Part shown: positions 8,066-16,974 of the stretch, piece after piece | How the letters are laid out: every line of letters starts with the position of its first letter | Numbering within the stretch: the stretch's first letter is position 1 | Source: an uncultured bacterium | Lineage (GTDB): Bacteria > Actinomycetota > Coriobacteriia > Coriobacteriales > Coriobacteriaceae | Reading direction: 5' to 3' | Assembly (NCBI GenBank): GCA_905214105.1 | Contig: CAJMKK010000002.1 | Coordinates: 186,001 to 250,000 of the forward strand | Length of the DNA stretch: 64,000 bases | Made by a program: the position numbers and the translations under genes | The notes under the pieces: generated by a model | The model's input: the letters and a program-made list of their open reading frames with translations, nothing else | Told to the model about the DNA's origin: nothing | The model's database searches: none

Positions 8066-9403
8066 TTAGCGGTCGACCCTGGCCGACCACTCCCAGCAGC
8101 CCACCGGCTCGCCGTCGATGAGTACGTTGCCCCCGTCGAAGTCTTGATAACACAGGTCGTTGAATTGGTGGATCCACACGCCGTGGTTGAACGTCTTCTT
8201 GGCCGAGCCGTCGGCCTCGCGATACACGCCGGTCAGGTCCTCGACATGGCTAAAGTAGGTGAGGTGCACGTTGGCGCCGGCATCGCGCAGGCGCGCCGTG
8301 AGCGGCAGCACGGTCTGTTGCGGTGACACGAGCTCGTCGCCCTTGGAGTGCGTAAACCACAGCGGCGTCTTGGCGAGCGCGGCCACGTCCTCGTCCGTGG
8401 CGTTGTACCACGGGGCGCAGCAGGGAAGGCCCGCGGCGAAGAAATCGGGGTAGTCGGCGCACAGGCGCAGGGTCATAAAGCCGCCGTTGGAAAGACCGGC
8501 GACCACGATGCGGTCGGTGTCGATGCGGTCGGCATGCTCGGCGACAAACTCATCGATAAGTGCCTTGAGCACGGGGGAGTAGATGCTCTGGTTGGAGTGA
8601 CCAAGCTGCTCGACGCCGTTGTCCATCCAAAACGTGGGCGACTGCGGTACGAGCACCCAGGCAAAGCCGCCAAAGTAGCGCTGGATCTGCGCCTGGCTGA
8701 TGGCCGTCACGCGGTTGCCGATATAGGCGCGCGTGGCGCCTTCGCCCTGCGTGGCGCCCTTGCCCTCGCCGGCGCCGTGCAGATACACCACGAGCGGTGC
8801 CTTTTGGGGCACGGCCGTGGCCTCGGGCGCAAAGGGGTTGAAGCATGCCGAGTCCTCGGCCTTAAAGCTGGGCTCAAAGAAGCCGTATTCGAGCGCGATA
8901 CCGTCGACGGCGGTCTTTTGCGTGTCGTTGCTCCAGCCTTTGAGCGCAGGGCAGATATCGCCACGGCAGGTGTCGAAGACCAGGCCGCAGGTGGGATCGT
9001 CGCCGTCGTTGCCGGGAAGAGCCGCGAGCTGCGTGATGTGCAACTGGTCATCGAGCATGCGCGAGCCCATGACGCCGCCTTCGATCTTTTTGGTCAGGCG
9101 CTGCTCGGCGACCTCGAGCGCCACATGGGTGCCCACGGCGAGCTTACGTCCGTTCTCGTCGCACGGATATGCGGCGAGAATGTCGATGTAACCCACGGAG
9201 GGCGCGGCATGGTCGGCGCCGCGTTCCTTGCGCATCAGAACATCGCCCGAGCGCTCGTGACGCTCTACATATATATGGAAGGTGTTCGCGTCGATGTCGT
9301 TGGCGCGCACGGTGCAGGGCAGGTCGAGTACGACCTTGCTGATCCAGGGGCCAAAGTCGCCCAAGGTGGTGACGGTTGCGTAGGTACACAATTTGAGTTC
9401 CAT
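8066..9403 (-). CDS. Alpha/beta hydrolase, prolyl-oligopeptidase/esterase type
   Basis: This 445-residue protein has an N-terminal beta-rich region of about 190 residues and a C-terminal alpha/beta hydrolase. LVVYLHGAGEGKG supplies the oxyanion region. GLSNGG near residue 320 holds the nucleophilic Ser. GDELV and FSHVED near the C-terminus offer the Asp and His of the triad. The fold is that of polyhydroxybutyrate-depolymerase-like or feruloyl esterases acting on plant glycans. No signal peptide is seen. The ATG at 9403 follows GGGAGG; the longer frame begins without one. It is divergent from the PTS gene and shares its operator-rich intergenic region. Confidence 0.82.
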   Translation of the reverse strand: MELKLCTYATVTTLGDFGPWISKVVLDLPCTVRANDIDANTFHIYVERHERSGDVLMRKERGADHAAPSVGYIDILAAYPCDENGRKLAVGTHVALEVAEQRLTKKIEGGVMGSRMLDDQLHITQLAALPGNDGDDPTCGLVFDTCRGDICPALKGWSNDTQKTAVDGIALEYGFFEPSFKAEDSACFNPFAPEATAVPQKAPLVVYLHGAGEGKGATQGEGATRAYIGNRVTAISQAQIQRYFGGFAWVLVPQSPTFWMDNGVEQLGHSNQSIYSPVLKALIDEFVAEHADRIDTDRIVVAGLSNGGFMTLRLCADYPDFFAAGLPCCAPWYNATDEDVAALAKTPLWFTHSKGDELVSPQQTVLPLTARLRDAGANVHLTYFSHVEDLTGVYREADGSAKKTFNHGVWIHQFNDLCYQDFDGGNVLIDGEPVGCWEWSARVDR

Positions 9404-9451
9404 GAGCTGCCTCCCTTGCGCCGCGAATGCCTGGCATCTGCGGCAATACAA

Positions 9452-9787
9452 ACTAAACATGTTTAGTGTAATCTAGAATTGAAGAATAACCAGATGAACT
9501 CGGTAAACGGCAAAATTGAACACGTCGTGAACTACTAAACGTATGTTTACTAGCTTCTAGCAGGGATTCTGTTGATGAGTTAACAGATCAGTGAGGTGTT
9601 CATCAAAATAAAATCCCACGTAAATGGCTATATATCAATAGAGGGTCAAAGAGACCATCTCCCGCCATTCAAATACGTTCACCCCCGATTTCCTACCGTT
9701 CACCGGACTGTAGACGGCAAAATTGCCATAAATTCGGCGCTCCGTGTAAACTAAAGCCAGTAAACGTTCAGTAAACACCTTGTTTAC
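9452..9787. promoter_or_regulatory. Cluster of TAAAC/GTTTA operator-like palindromes
   Basis: The 490-base gap between the divergent esterase and PTS genes holds a perfect 16-base palindrome ACTAAACATGTTTAGT (9452-9467). It also holds ACTAAAC-GTAT-GTTTACT (9534-9551), GTAAAC-ACCTT-GTTTAC (9771-9787) and further TAAAC half-sites near 9502, 9745 and 9760. Such arrays suit a LacI-like repressor controlling both genes. The regulator itself was not identified. Confidence 0.6.
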
Positions 9788-9893
9788 AAAAGCGTATCCA
9801 AGGGTCCGGCAACCGTAAGGGGTTATAGTCGCCGGGCCAAAGGCGTGCCTAAGCCCAAGGGGGCTGGCACACGAAGATATGGGGAGGGGTCCC

Positions 9894-11321
9894 ATGGCAG
9901 TAGATAACAAGCAGATTGCCACCGATGTCCTCGAGCTCGTGGGCGGTGCGGAGAATGTTTCCGTTGCCACCAACTGCATGACGCGCCTGCGTCTGACGCT
10001 CAAGGATAACAGCAAGGCCGACGTGGAGAAGATCAAGAAGGTCAAGGGTGTTCTGGGTTGCCAGTTTGCCGGCAGCCAGCTCCAGGTCATCATCGGCCAG
10101 AACGTGCCCAAGGTGCTCGCCGAGTTCGTCGCCATCTCCGGTGTCAAGCAGGGTGAGGCCGTCAACGAGAACCTCGATGCTCCCAAGGAGAAGTTCGAGC
10201 TCAAGAACCTGCCCAATATCATCCTCGACTATCTGTCGGGCTCCATGACCCAGCTCATCCCGCTGCTCATGGCCGGCGGTCTGTTCCGTACCATCGCGGC
10301 CGTCCTCGGCCCCACCATGCTCGGTGTGCTCTCGGCCGACGACCCGACCTATACGTTCCTCTACACCACGCTGTACGAGGCCACGTTCACCTTTATCCCC
10401 ATCTACCTGGGTTATGCCGCGGCTAAGAAGCTCGGCGCCAGCCCGGTGCTCGGCATGCTGCTCGGTGGCGCCCTCATGGCTCCTTCCGTGGTGAGCGTCG
10501 CCACCCAGGAGGGCGGCGGCATCATCTCCGTCTACGGCATCCAGATCGCTGCTGCCAACTATCAGCAGTCCGTCCTGCCGATCATCCTTTCGGTGCCTGT
10601 CCTCTACTTCGTCGAGAAGTTCTTTAAGAAGGTCATGCCCGACGTGCTCTCCACGGTCTTCACGCCGTTCTGCACCATGATCGTCACGATCCCCATTGCC
10701 TTCATCGTCCTCGCTCCGATCGGCAACGAGATCGGTACACTGATCGCCAACGCCCTCTTCGGCCTTGCTGACCTTGGCGGCATCGGCATCCTGATCGTCA
10801 TGGCCGTCCTCGGCGCCTTCTGGCAGCTCTTCGTGGTCTGCGGCATGCACATGCCCGTCATCCTGCTCGCCCAGGTTCAGATCATCGCTGCCGGTTACGA
10901 TCCCTTCGTCTTCGTTTCCACCAACTGCGCTATGGCCGCTGTCTGGGGCTGCGCCTTCGGTGCCTTCCTCAAGATGAAGAACCCCGACGAGAAGTCTCTC
11001 GCCATCGGTTACGTCATCTCCGCCATCGCCGGCGGCGTCACCGAGCCCGCGCTCTTCGGCATCCTCATGCGCTTCCGTCGCACCATGTTTGGCATGTTCA
11101 TCGGCGGTGCCATCGGCGCTGTGTTCTCCGGCCTCATGGGGGTTACCTACTACCTCGCAGGCGGTGCCTCCAACTTCCTGGTCTTCACCAACTACCTGCA
11201 GGGTGGCCAGATGAACACCGTCTGGGCTATCGTTGGTATGGCAATCTCCTTTGTCATCGCCGCTGCCGTCGTCTTTGTCTCCGGCTTCTCCAAGGAGGAG
11301 CTCGCCGAGATGGAGGCCTAA
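9894..11321 (+). CDS. PTS transporter EIIBC, beta-glucoside class
   Basis: The 475-residue permease joins an EIIB domain (residues 1-90) with the phospho-Cys in ATNCMTRLRL near residue 26 to an EIIC channel of about ten membrane helices (DYLSGSMTQLIPLLMAGGLF; GGVTEPALFGI). It takes up and phosphorylates a sugar, probably a beta-glucoside or disaccharide. No EIIA domain is fused, so it needs a separate EIIA; a glucose-type EIIA lies at 29936. The ATG at 9894 follows GGGGAGGGG; an earlier ATG at 9879 overlaps that site. A terminator follows. The sugar is not determined. Confidence 0.9.
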   Translation: MAVDNKQIATDVLELVGGAENVSVATNCMTRLRLTLKDNSKADVEKIKKVKGVLGCQFAGSQLQVIIGQNVPKVLAEFVAISGVKQGEAVNENLDAPKEKFELKNLPNIILDYLSGSMTQLIPLLMAGGLFRTIAAVLGPTMLGVLSADDPTYTFLYTTLYEATFTFIPIYLGYAAAKKLGASPVLGMLLGGALMAPSVVSVATQEGGGIISVYGIQIAAANYQQSVLPIILSVPVLYFVEKFFKKVMPDVLSTVFTPFCTMIVTIPIAFIVLAPIGNEIGTLIANALFGLADLGGIGILIVMAVLGAFWQLFVVCGMHMPVILLAQVQIIAAGYDPFVFVSTNCAMAAVWGCAFGAFLKMKNPDEKSLAIGYVISAIAGGVTEPALFGILMRFRRTMFGMFIGGAIGAVFSGLMGVTYYLAGGASNFLVFTNYLQGGQMNTVWAIVGMAISFVIAAAVVFVSGFSKEELAEMEA

Positions 11322-11361
11322 GGCCAAACCGTTCGGTCGCATAAGACCTCACCTACACGAC

Positions 11362-11398
11362 AGGGCCCCGTCAGGCGTAAGCCCGGCGGGGCCCTTCT
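11362..11398 (+). terminator. Rho-independent terminator after the PTS gene
   Basis: The stem GGGCCCCGTC / GGCGGGGCCC at 11363-11394 is followed by CTTCTTG, 40 bases after the EIIBC stop. Confidence 0.75.
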
Positions 11399-11440
11399 TG
11401 CAAGGTAGACTGATGGAGGCGGGTGAGATTCGCCCGCGAG

Positions 11441-11506
11441 GGTTTGCCAAGCGCCGGGGGCTTTCGCGCGGGGTTATCGCGAAAGCCCCCGGCGGTTCGC
11501 AAATCC
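11441..11506. repeat. Large hairpin before the DUF4038 gene
   Basis: Near-perfect arms of about 28 bases (core GCCGGGGGCTTTCGCG / CGCGAAAGCCCCCGGC) enclose a nine-base loop, ending 25 bases before the start codon. A smaller stem GCGGG / CCCGC precedes it at 11419-11437. It may be a repetitive palindrome or a 5' leader structure. Confidence 0.65.
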
Positions 11507-11530
11507 TTTATCAAACGAAAGGACATGCAG

Positions 11531-12844
11531 ATGAGTTTGGGAAAGCTGACCGCCAACGGTCGCCAGGACGGCTTTTTGTGCGAGGGCAAACCGTTCTTCT
11601 GGTTTGCCGATACGTGCTGGAGCGCATTTACGAGCATCGCCGAGAACGACTGGGATTACTACCTGACCCGCCGTGCCGAGCAGGGCATGAACGTGCTGCA
11701 GATCAACACGTTGCCGCAGTGGGATCGCTGCTGTCCCGACCTGGGCATTTGGCCCTATGCCAGCGAGGATGGCGTGCACTTTGATTGGTCCTGCCCCAAC
11801 CAGGGGTATTGGGATCGTGCCGCCGCCATGTGCCGCGCGGCCGTCGAGCACGGCATTCGTCCGGCGCTCGTGCTCATGTGGTGCAACTACGTGCCCGGTA
11901 CCTGGGGTGCCAAGATCGCCGAGCGTTGCGGTGCCGAGATTATGCCGCGTGAGGAGGTTCGCGCCCACGTTGCCCGCGTCGTCGAGAACCTGGGCGAGTT
12001 CGACCCCGTCTACGTGGTGGCGGGCGATACCGACTTTGCCGGCGACGAGGCGATCGCCTATTACGAGGACGCCCTCGACGAGGTCGTCAAGCGCGCGCCC
12101 GAGGCACTGCGCACCATGCATATCAACCGCGGTAACCGCACCATTCCGGCGCAGTATTTGGACCGTCTGGACTTTTATATGTTCCAGCCCGGCCACAACT
12201 ACGAGGGCCAGCCCGAGGCATGGCGTCTGCCGCAGGACTTTATCGCCAACTATCCCAAAAAGCCGATGGTCAACTCCGAGCCTTGCTACGAGCAGATGGG
12301 TGCGTCGCGCAACGTCTACTGGCGTTTTACCGCGCAGGATTGCCGCGCGAGCGTATGGTCGTCGATTCTTGCCGGCGCCAGTGCCGGCGTGACCTATGGC
12401 GCACACGGCGTGTGGAACTGGCAAACATCGCGCAGCCAGGGTTCGGTCCTGGGCGAGGGCTTTGACATGCCCTTCCGCTGGCAAGAGTGCCTGCAGTTTG
12501 CGGGTGTGTGGGACTTTGGCGCGATCGAGCACGTGCTTGCCGCCCTAGGCGCTACGGCTGCCGACGATGCACTTGCCGTGGTTCCGGCGCAGGAGCTCCT
12601 CGACGACGCGCGCGAGTCCATCCGTGTGGCGCGCGTTGGCGATCGCATCGTCGCGTACCTGCCGCGTACCACGGCGCTCAAGTTTAAGCTCGACGGCGCG
12701 CGTGGCTGGACGGCGACGGTCCTCGACATGGAGGACAAGCGCATCGCAAAGCTGCCCGTCCGTGACAACGGTGACGGCACCGTGCGCGTGGCGCAGCATC
12801 CCTTTGAGCACGACGCGCTGGTGATCCTGGCCCCCGGGCGCTAA
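11531..12844 (+). CDS. DUF4038-type glycoside hydrolase
   Basis: This 437-residue cytoplasmic protein begins MSLGKLTANGRQDGFLCEGKP. FFWFADTCWSAF and the following TIM-barrel motifs fit DUF4038, the catalytic domain of apiosidase-like enzymes (GH140 relatives). Candidate catalytic acids lie in VVAGDTDF and VNSEPCYE. The C-terminal beta domain (ALVILAPGR) matches the usual collagen-binding-like tail. The ATG at 11531 lies eight bases after AAAGGA; another ATG six bases upstream is too close to that site. It follows the PTS gene but is separated by a terminator and a large hairpin, so it may be transcribed independently. Confidence 0.83.
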   Translation: MSLGKLTANGRQDGFLCEGKPFFWFADTCWSAFTSIAENDWDYYLTRRAEQGMNVLQINTLPQWDRCCPDLGIWPYASEDGVHFDWSCPNQGYWDRAAAMCRAAVEHGIRPALVLMWCNYVPGTWGAKIAERCGAEIMPREEVRAHVARVVENLGEFDPVYVVAGDTDFAGDEAIAYYEDALDEVVKRAPEALRTMHINRGNRTIPAQYLDRLDFYMFQPGHNYEGQPEAWRLPQDFIANYPKKPMVNSEPCYEQMGASRNVYWRFTAQDCRASVWSSILAGASAGVTYGAHGVWNWQTSRSQGSVLGEGFDMPFRWQECLQFAGVWDFGAIEHVLAALGATAADDALAVVPAQELLDDARESIRVARVGDRIVAYLPRTTALKFKLDGARGWTATVLDMEDKRIAKLPVRDNGDGTVRVAQHPFEHDALVILAPGR

Positions 12845-12887
12845 CGGCTCTTCTCCAACATTTACAACCCAGTCCCTTTCATTAGGC

Positions 12888-12947
12888 TGCGACGGAATGG
12901 TTCCTGCATGACGGCTTCAAGCTGCCAAGGGGAGCCATTCCGTCGCA
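12888..12947. repeat. Palindromic repeat, TGCGACGGAATGG form
   Basis: Arms TGCGACGGAATGGTTCC and GGAGCCATTCCGTCGCA pair around a 26-base middle. The layout resembles the repeats at 47771 and 61125 (GCGGTGAAATAG form), so this may be a third, diverged member. Confidence 0.65.
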
Positions 12948-12968
12948 CCCTTTGCTTACTCATTGGGT

Positions 12969-12995
12969 ACTCATTGGGGACGTACTTAAATGAGT
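12969..12995. repeat. TCATTGGGGAC repeat, complete copy
   Basis: The 27 bases start ACTCATTGGGGACGTAC and end TTAAATGAGT, with ends that pair (ACTCATT / AATGAGT). The region 12845-13182 otherwise holds only the palindrome above and the leader of the next gene. Confidence 0.7.
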
Positions 12996-13182
12996 GGCAG
13001 TTGGGGGATACTCCTTGCCGAGTTGGAGCTTGCGCGCGCCCCTTCTGGGTCATGCGGCTCAAAATCGCGGCGTCATGCGGACGGCTGGGGTCGAATTTGC
13101 AACATTTCGAACTTGGCTTCGATATTGAGATTGGTTCTTTATGAAAATGGTGTTCCGGACAACAAAGCGGGTGGGGGTTACC

Positions 13183-14727
13183 ATGAGGGACCTGGGAGAC
13201 ACAACCGCATATTTGCGCCGGGGCATGCGGGAGATTCTGTGCCTAGCGCTGTTCTTCTTCACGTTTTTGGCGTGCGAGTATTTCTTTGATGCGCGCATGG
13301 CCGAGTTCGTGCCATCGAGTGAGGTCGTCATCTACGAGAGCATCGTTGTCGGCGCGAGCGTGATTGGCTTTTTCGTGCGCCCATTTCTGTACTATCGCCG
13401 TCCCCAGACGATCGATGCGACGAGCGATATTACGGGCGTGCTGTTGGTATCGGCGTTGCTGCTGATGATTATGGCAATGCGGTTTGAGGTAGTAATTGCC
13501 GGCGGCCTGGTGGCGTGCTGCGCCCTGGGCTATTGCGGATCGACCGCCCATGCCAATCTTGCGCGGCGTTTTGCGCAGACGCCCTGCCTGGCGCGCACCG
13601 TGGCGGTTTCCTATGCTGTGGACATTTTGGTGCAGGTGCTCAACCATATGGTGATGCCTGCGGGCATTCCCCAGCAGTCTGTTCTCATTGCCTGTGCGAT
13701 TGCGCTGGTGGGGCTGCTTCACGGTGTCCGCCGCGCTAAATTGCGTGATGAGCCTGCGCCCGAGTTCGAGGTCGAGATTGCCGAGCTATCGGTCGATGCG
13801 TCGGAGCGTGGCGCCAGGTGGCACGATGACCCCGAGGCAAAGGCGGCCTTTCAGGGTGCCGTGGTGCGTCTGACGGTGGCGACCGCTTGCCTCACCGGCG
13901 TGTTCGCGGCCCTCAATGCCGGCCTTACGACCTCGCATGCCGCTGGCGCTATCGATCTGGGCGACTGGCCGCGCTTGCTGCTGGTTGTGAGCGCCCTTGC
14001 CGCCGGCGTCCTGTATGACCTGCGTGGGCGTTCGTATATGAATATCATCATGACGTGCGCCGCCATGCTGTCCACGCTCTCGTTCTTTGTACTTATCACC
14101 GATGGCAACGGTGGCAACACGCTTGCCGCCACGATTATCTTTTACCTTGGCACGGGCTTTTTCGTGGTGTTCTTCACCGCGAAGTTCGCCGCGATTTCGA
14201 TGTATGCCCGCTGGGCGTATCTGTGGCCGTGCATGGGCCGTGTTATCAACAACGTTTGCTCGATGCTCGTGACGGCTCCGGCAGTGGCGATTATCTCGAG
14301 TCAAAACGTGCTGGCGGCAGTGAGCGTCGTGCTCGTGCTGTTTGTCGGCATCGCGATTTCGCTGTTGGGACAGTTTGGACAAGACGGTGAGGGCGAGGCG
14401 ACGCGCGGCAGGCTGGCGCTTGCCACCGACGATCTTGGCGTGAGCTGTGAGCCCGGCCAGGCCGACACGGTGCCCCTGGAGGCGCCGGAGCTTTCGTTTG
14501 ACGATCGGCTCGATGGCTTCGTTGCCGCCTTTGGGCTCACCAAGCGCGAGCGCGATGTTCTGGAGGCACTGGTCGTTTCGGACGACAGCGTGCAGGACGT
14601 GGCGGCGGCACTCTTCCTTTCGCGTTCCACGCTCTATCGCCACATCGCTTCGATTAACAAAAAGACAGGTGCCTCCTCGCGCGTAGCCCTCATCAACTTC
14701 TTCTGGTCCTGGACACCCCAAGACTAG
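13183..14727 (+). CDS. Membrane-bound LuxR-family regulator
   Basis: The 514-residue protein has about twelve hydrophobic helices in MFS-like pairs from residue 20 to 420 (ILCLALFFFTFLACEYFF; WPRLLLVVSALAAGVLYD; SVVLVLFVGIAISLLG). A LuxR-type helix-turn-helix closes it (ERDVLEALVVSDDSVQDVAAAL, SRSTLYRH). This architecture is very common in Coriobacteriia and is thought to couple a membrane sensor to transcription; ligands are mostly unknown. The ATG at 13183 follows GGGTGGGGG. An ATG 14 codons earlier (13141) has a weaker site and is the alternative. A palindromic repeat with a T-run follows immediately and can end the transcript. Confidence 0.88.
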   Translation: MRDLGDTTAYLRRGMREILCLALFFFTFLACEYFFDARMAEFVPSSEVVIYESIVVGASVIGFFVRPFLYYRRPQTIDATSDITGVLLVSALLLMIMAMRFEVVIAGGLVACCALGYCGSTAHANLARRFAQTPCLARTVAVSYAVDILVQVLNHMVMPAGIPQQSVLIACAIALVGLLHGVRRAKLRDEPAPEFEVEIAELSVDASERGARWHDDPEAKAAFQGAVVRLTVATACLTGVFAALNAGLTTSHAAGAIDLGDWPRLLLVVSALAAGVLYDLRGRSYMNIIMTCAAMLSTLSFFVLITDGNGGNTLAATIIFYLGTGFFVVFFTAKFAAISMYARWAYLWPCMGRVINNVCSMLVTAPAVAIISSQNVLAAVSVVLVLFVGIAISLLGQFGQDGEGEATRGRLALATDDLGVSCEPGQADTVPLEAPELSFDDRLDGFVAAFGLTKRERDVLEALVVSDDSVQDVAAALFLSRSTLYRHIASINKKTGASSRVALINFFWSWTPQD

Positions 14728-14730
14728 CTA

Positions 14731-14770
14731 ACCACCACAAAGGGGACAGGCACCTTTGTGGTGGTTTTTT
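14731..14770. repeat. ACCACCACAAAGG palindrome acting as terminator
   Basis: Arms ACCACCACAAAGG and CCTTTGTGGTGGT enclose GGACAGGCA, and a run of T follows. This is the clearest copy of a family also seen at 18447 (half), 21367, 56035, 56902 and 57706. Its T-run and position four bases after a stop codon suggest a terminator role here. Confidence 0.8.
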
Positions 14771-14872
14771 ACCTGCAAAAATATGAATATGAGACATTTG
14801 TCACCTGCCGTTTTGGTGCTCAAAGGCATATGAATGTGATGCTGAGCAGAGCAGAACGGAGGGGGTGCACCT

Positions 14873-15349
14873 ATGGCGTCTCGGGGTTGCGCGTCTAATA
14901 AAATTGCGGGCGCGCTTATCGCCGTGGTGGTCTTTGCCGCGGCGGTGACACTCATGCGAGTTTACGTTGCCGGCGACCATGGCGCTCAGGGAAAGACTGC
15001 CGCGCAAGTGTCGCTCAACGATTGCGCTGCCGTTCCGGTGGCGGTCAAGCTTATCGAGGACGGGGAGGCGCGGACGGCCTATGAGACCGACGATGCCGAA
15101 CTGGTCGCATCGACTTTTGCCGCGCTCGATGGCTGCACCGTGGGGGATGCGGTGGATGAGCGGACGAGCGATGCCGGCCGAACGCTCGTCTTTGTCTATA
15201 CGGATGGCTCGGAGCAATCGGTAGAACTTGAGGGCAAAAACATGTGCTCGATAAGACGGCGTATCGACTTAACGGTGCCGATGAGTTATGGCGGCAGCTT
15301 GCCGCAATCAAAAACAGCTAACGAAATTAGGGATGTACGGGATGAGTGA
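14873..15349 (+). CDS. Small membrane-anchored protein, apparent C-terminal frameshift
   Basis: The 158-residue product has one N-terminal membrane helix (IAGALIAVVVFAAAVTLM) and an extracytoplasmic domain (DGCTVGDAVDERTSDAGRTLVFVYTDGSE). Its ATG follows GGAGGGGG. After LEGKNM the frame turns unlike a folded protein (CSIRRRIDLTV). The frame one base back reads VLDKTAYRLNGADELWRQLAAIK and stops at 15319-15321, a far more natural ending. One missing A in the run of five A (15235-15239) would explain this. Function is unknown. It precedes a zinc-ribbon protein gene that begins within the tail of this frame. Confidence 0.65.
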   Translation: MASRGCASNKIAGALIAVVVFAAAVTLMRVYVAGDHGAQGKTAAQVSLNDCAAVPVAVKLIEDGEARTAYETDDAELVASTFAALDGCTVGDAVDERTSDAGRTLVFVYTDGSEQSVELEGKNMCSIRRRIDLTVPMSYGGSLPQSKTANEIRDVRDE

Positions 15350-16901
15350 CTTGAGATTCTGCCCGGCGTGCGGGGCGCAGCTGCCTCGGGTCGCCGGCGT
15401 GCCGGTGCGATTTTGCCCGGGGTGCGGCGTCCGACTTGAGGGCGTTGTGGGCTACTCGGGCGCCGTGGGGGCTACAGATGGGGCGACTGCCGATGACGAT
15501 GCGGACGAAGGCGGCGACCCGAGTGTGGACGCGCCGGCCGATGCGCCGGTGGAGACTGCCGGCGTCGCGTCGTCTCGTGACGCAGCCACGACGGATGCGC
15601 CTCACATCGGTGACCTTGAGCTTCATGCCGCATGCGATACCTCTGGCGGCCAGGCACTCGCGCAGGTGGTGCTGCCGCGGGGCTGGCATATCGAAGAAGC
15701 GCATCTTGAGCGCAGCGGCAGTTTCGACTGCCCGATTTCGGTTGGCGTGACGGCGGCGGGTCCGATGGGTGAGCGGATTATGTACCGCTCCGAGCTCTGC
15801 TACGTGGATGCGGGCGCCGTTGCCAAGCGTATCCCCACGCAAACCGAACGCAAGGTGTTTGTGCACGTGGAGGCAGCTTGCGACGAGCTGGCTCAGGCCT
15901 GTGCAGCACGGCTGGGCGCGCGGGCAGAGGTTGTTGCCGAGCAACCGTACCCATCGAGCGCGGCGGTCGATATCGAGCGCGAGCGTGCCCGCGTAAAGCG
16001 CGAGGCGGCAAACGACTTTGCAATCCAGGGCTTTTCGATGGAACCGAGTGATGTGGTCTATGAGTGCCGCATGCGTCGATATCGGCTCACGGGCGCTCCG
16101 GTGCCCACCGAGCTCGCGGTGGCGGCCAAAGTCGAGGGCTATATGTTTTCAATCGGAGGCGTCGCGGGTTCTATGGGCAAAGGTGTTGCCGCTGGGGCCG
16201 AGGCGCTGCTGGGCGCGAGCCTTTCGAGTGGGCTGATCGGCGGTGTTTTGGGCAAGCGCCTGCGCGAGCGCAAGGCGGCGGCAGCGGCGGGACAGGGCGT
16301 CGCGCAAGAACAGCCCACGGGTCGAGGCGGTTGCCCGGACGGAGCGTCGTTCGAGCTGGGTGCGGCCGACCTGCTGCAGTGGCGTATCAGGGACAGCTTC
16401 TGTTTGGCTGCGCCAGAAGGTCGCCTGGACGAGGCGGCCTCCACGGCGCTTGCATCAATGGCGTCGACTCTGCGGCTCAATCCAGCGATTGCACGCGAAG
16501 CGTCAGCTCAAAAGCAACAGATGGTGCTTGAGCAGCGCCAACGCACGCAGATGAACATTGCCCAGCAGCAACAGCAGTTTGCAGCCTGGCAACAGATGCA
16601 TGCCTCGCAACAGGCGGCATTCGACAGCTACCAGCAGGCGTGGTTCGATCGCAGCGACCGTCAGCACGCCGCGAATATGGCTGCCAGCGCCGCCAATTTT
16701 TCCAGCGCGGGCGTGGGGACGGGCACCGCTTCGTATTTCGATGCCATTCGTGGGGTCAACCATTACACCAGACCCGACGGCACCGATGTCGAGGTCTCGG
16801 TGATGGCCGACCAGGCCTGGGTCAACGGTTCGGGCGATGTGATCGGTACACGCGATGGTTTTGAACCTGGTTTTGGCTGGACGGAACTGCCTCGTCAATA
16901 G
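15342..16901 (+). CDS. Zinc-ribbon protein with Gln-rich C-terminus
   Basis: The 519-residue protein starts MSDLRFCPACGAQLP, a zinc ribbon completed by FCPGCGVRL. A disordered acidic stretch (about residues 40-90) follows, then an alpha/beta region of about 240 residues with AAKVEGYMFSIGGV and glycine-rich GSMGKGVAAGAEALLGAS. Next comes a Gln/Met-rich helix (NIAQQQQQFAAWQQM) and a short C-terminal domain (YTRPDGTDVEVSVMADQAWVN). No catalytic motif is recognised and no family is named with confidence. The start was set at the ATG that places the zinc ribbon at the N-terminus. It lies in a run of poorly known genes with two lipoproteins downstream. Confidence 0.72.
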   Translation: MSDLRFCPACGAQLPRVAGVPVRFCPGCGVRLEGVVGYSGAVGATDGATADDDADEGGDPSVDAPADAPVETAGVASSRDAATTDAPHIGDLELHAACDTSGGQALAQVVLPRGWHIEEAHLERSGSFDCPISVGVTAAGPMGERIMYRSELCYVDAGAVAKRIPTQTERKVFVHVEAACDELAQACAARLGARAEVVAEQPYPSSAAVDIERERARVKREAANDFAIQGFSMEPSDVVYECRMRRYRLTGAPVPTELAVAAKVEGYMFSIGGVAGSMGKGVAAGAEALLGASLSSGLIGGVLGKRLRERKAAAAAGQGVAQEQPTGRGGCPDGASFELGAADLLQWRIRDSFCLAAPEGRLDEAASTALASMASTLRLNPAIAREASAQKQQMVLEQRQRTQMNIAQQQQQFAAWQQMHASQQAAFDSYQQAWFDRSDRQHAANMAASAANFSSAGVGTGTASYFDAIRGVNHYTRPDGTDVEVSVMADQAWVNGSGDVIGTRDGFEPGFGWTELPRQ

Positions 16902-16974
16902 CGTGGGGTGGCTTATGTGTGAATCGATGCCGGGTGTGTTTCTCGGCATTGTGCTAAAGAACGGGAAAGGAACA

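Noticed and set aside
14873..15321. Programmed -1 frameshift in the 14873 gene
   Set aside because: The site reads C-AAA-AAC, not a good X-XXY-YYZ heptamer, and no stimulatory structure was seen. A one-base loss is simpler.
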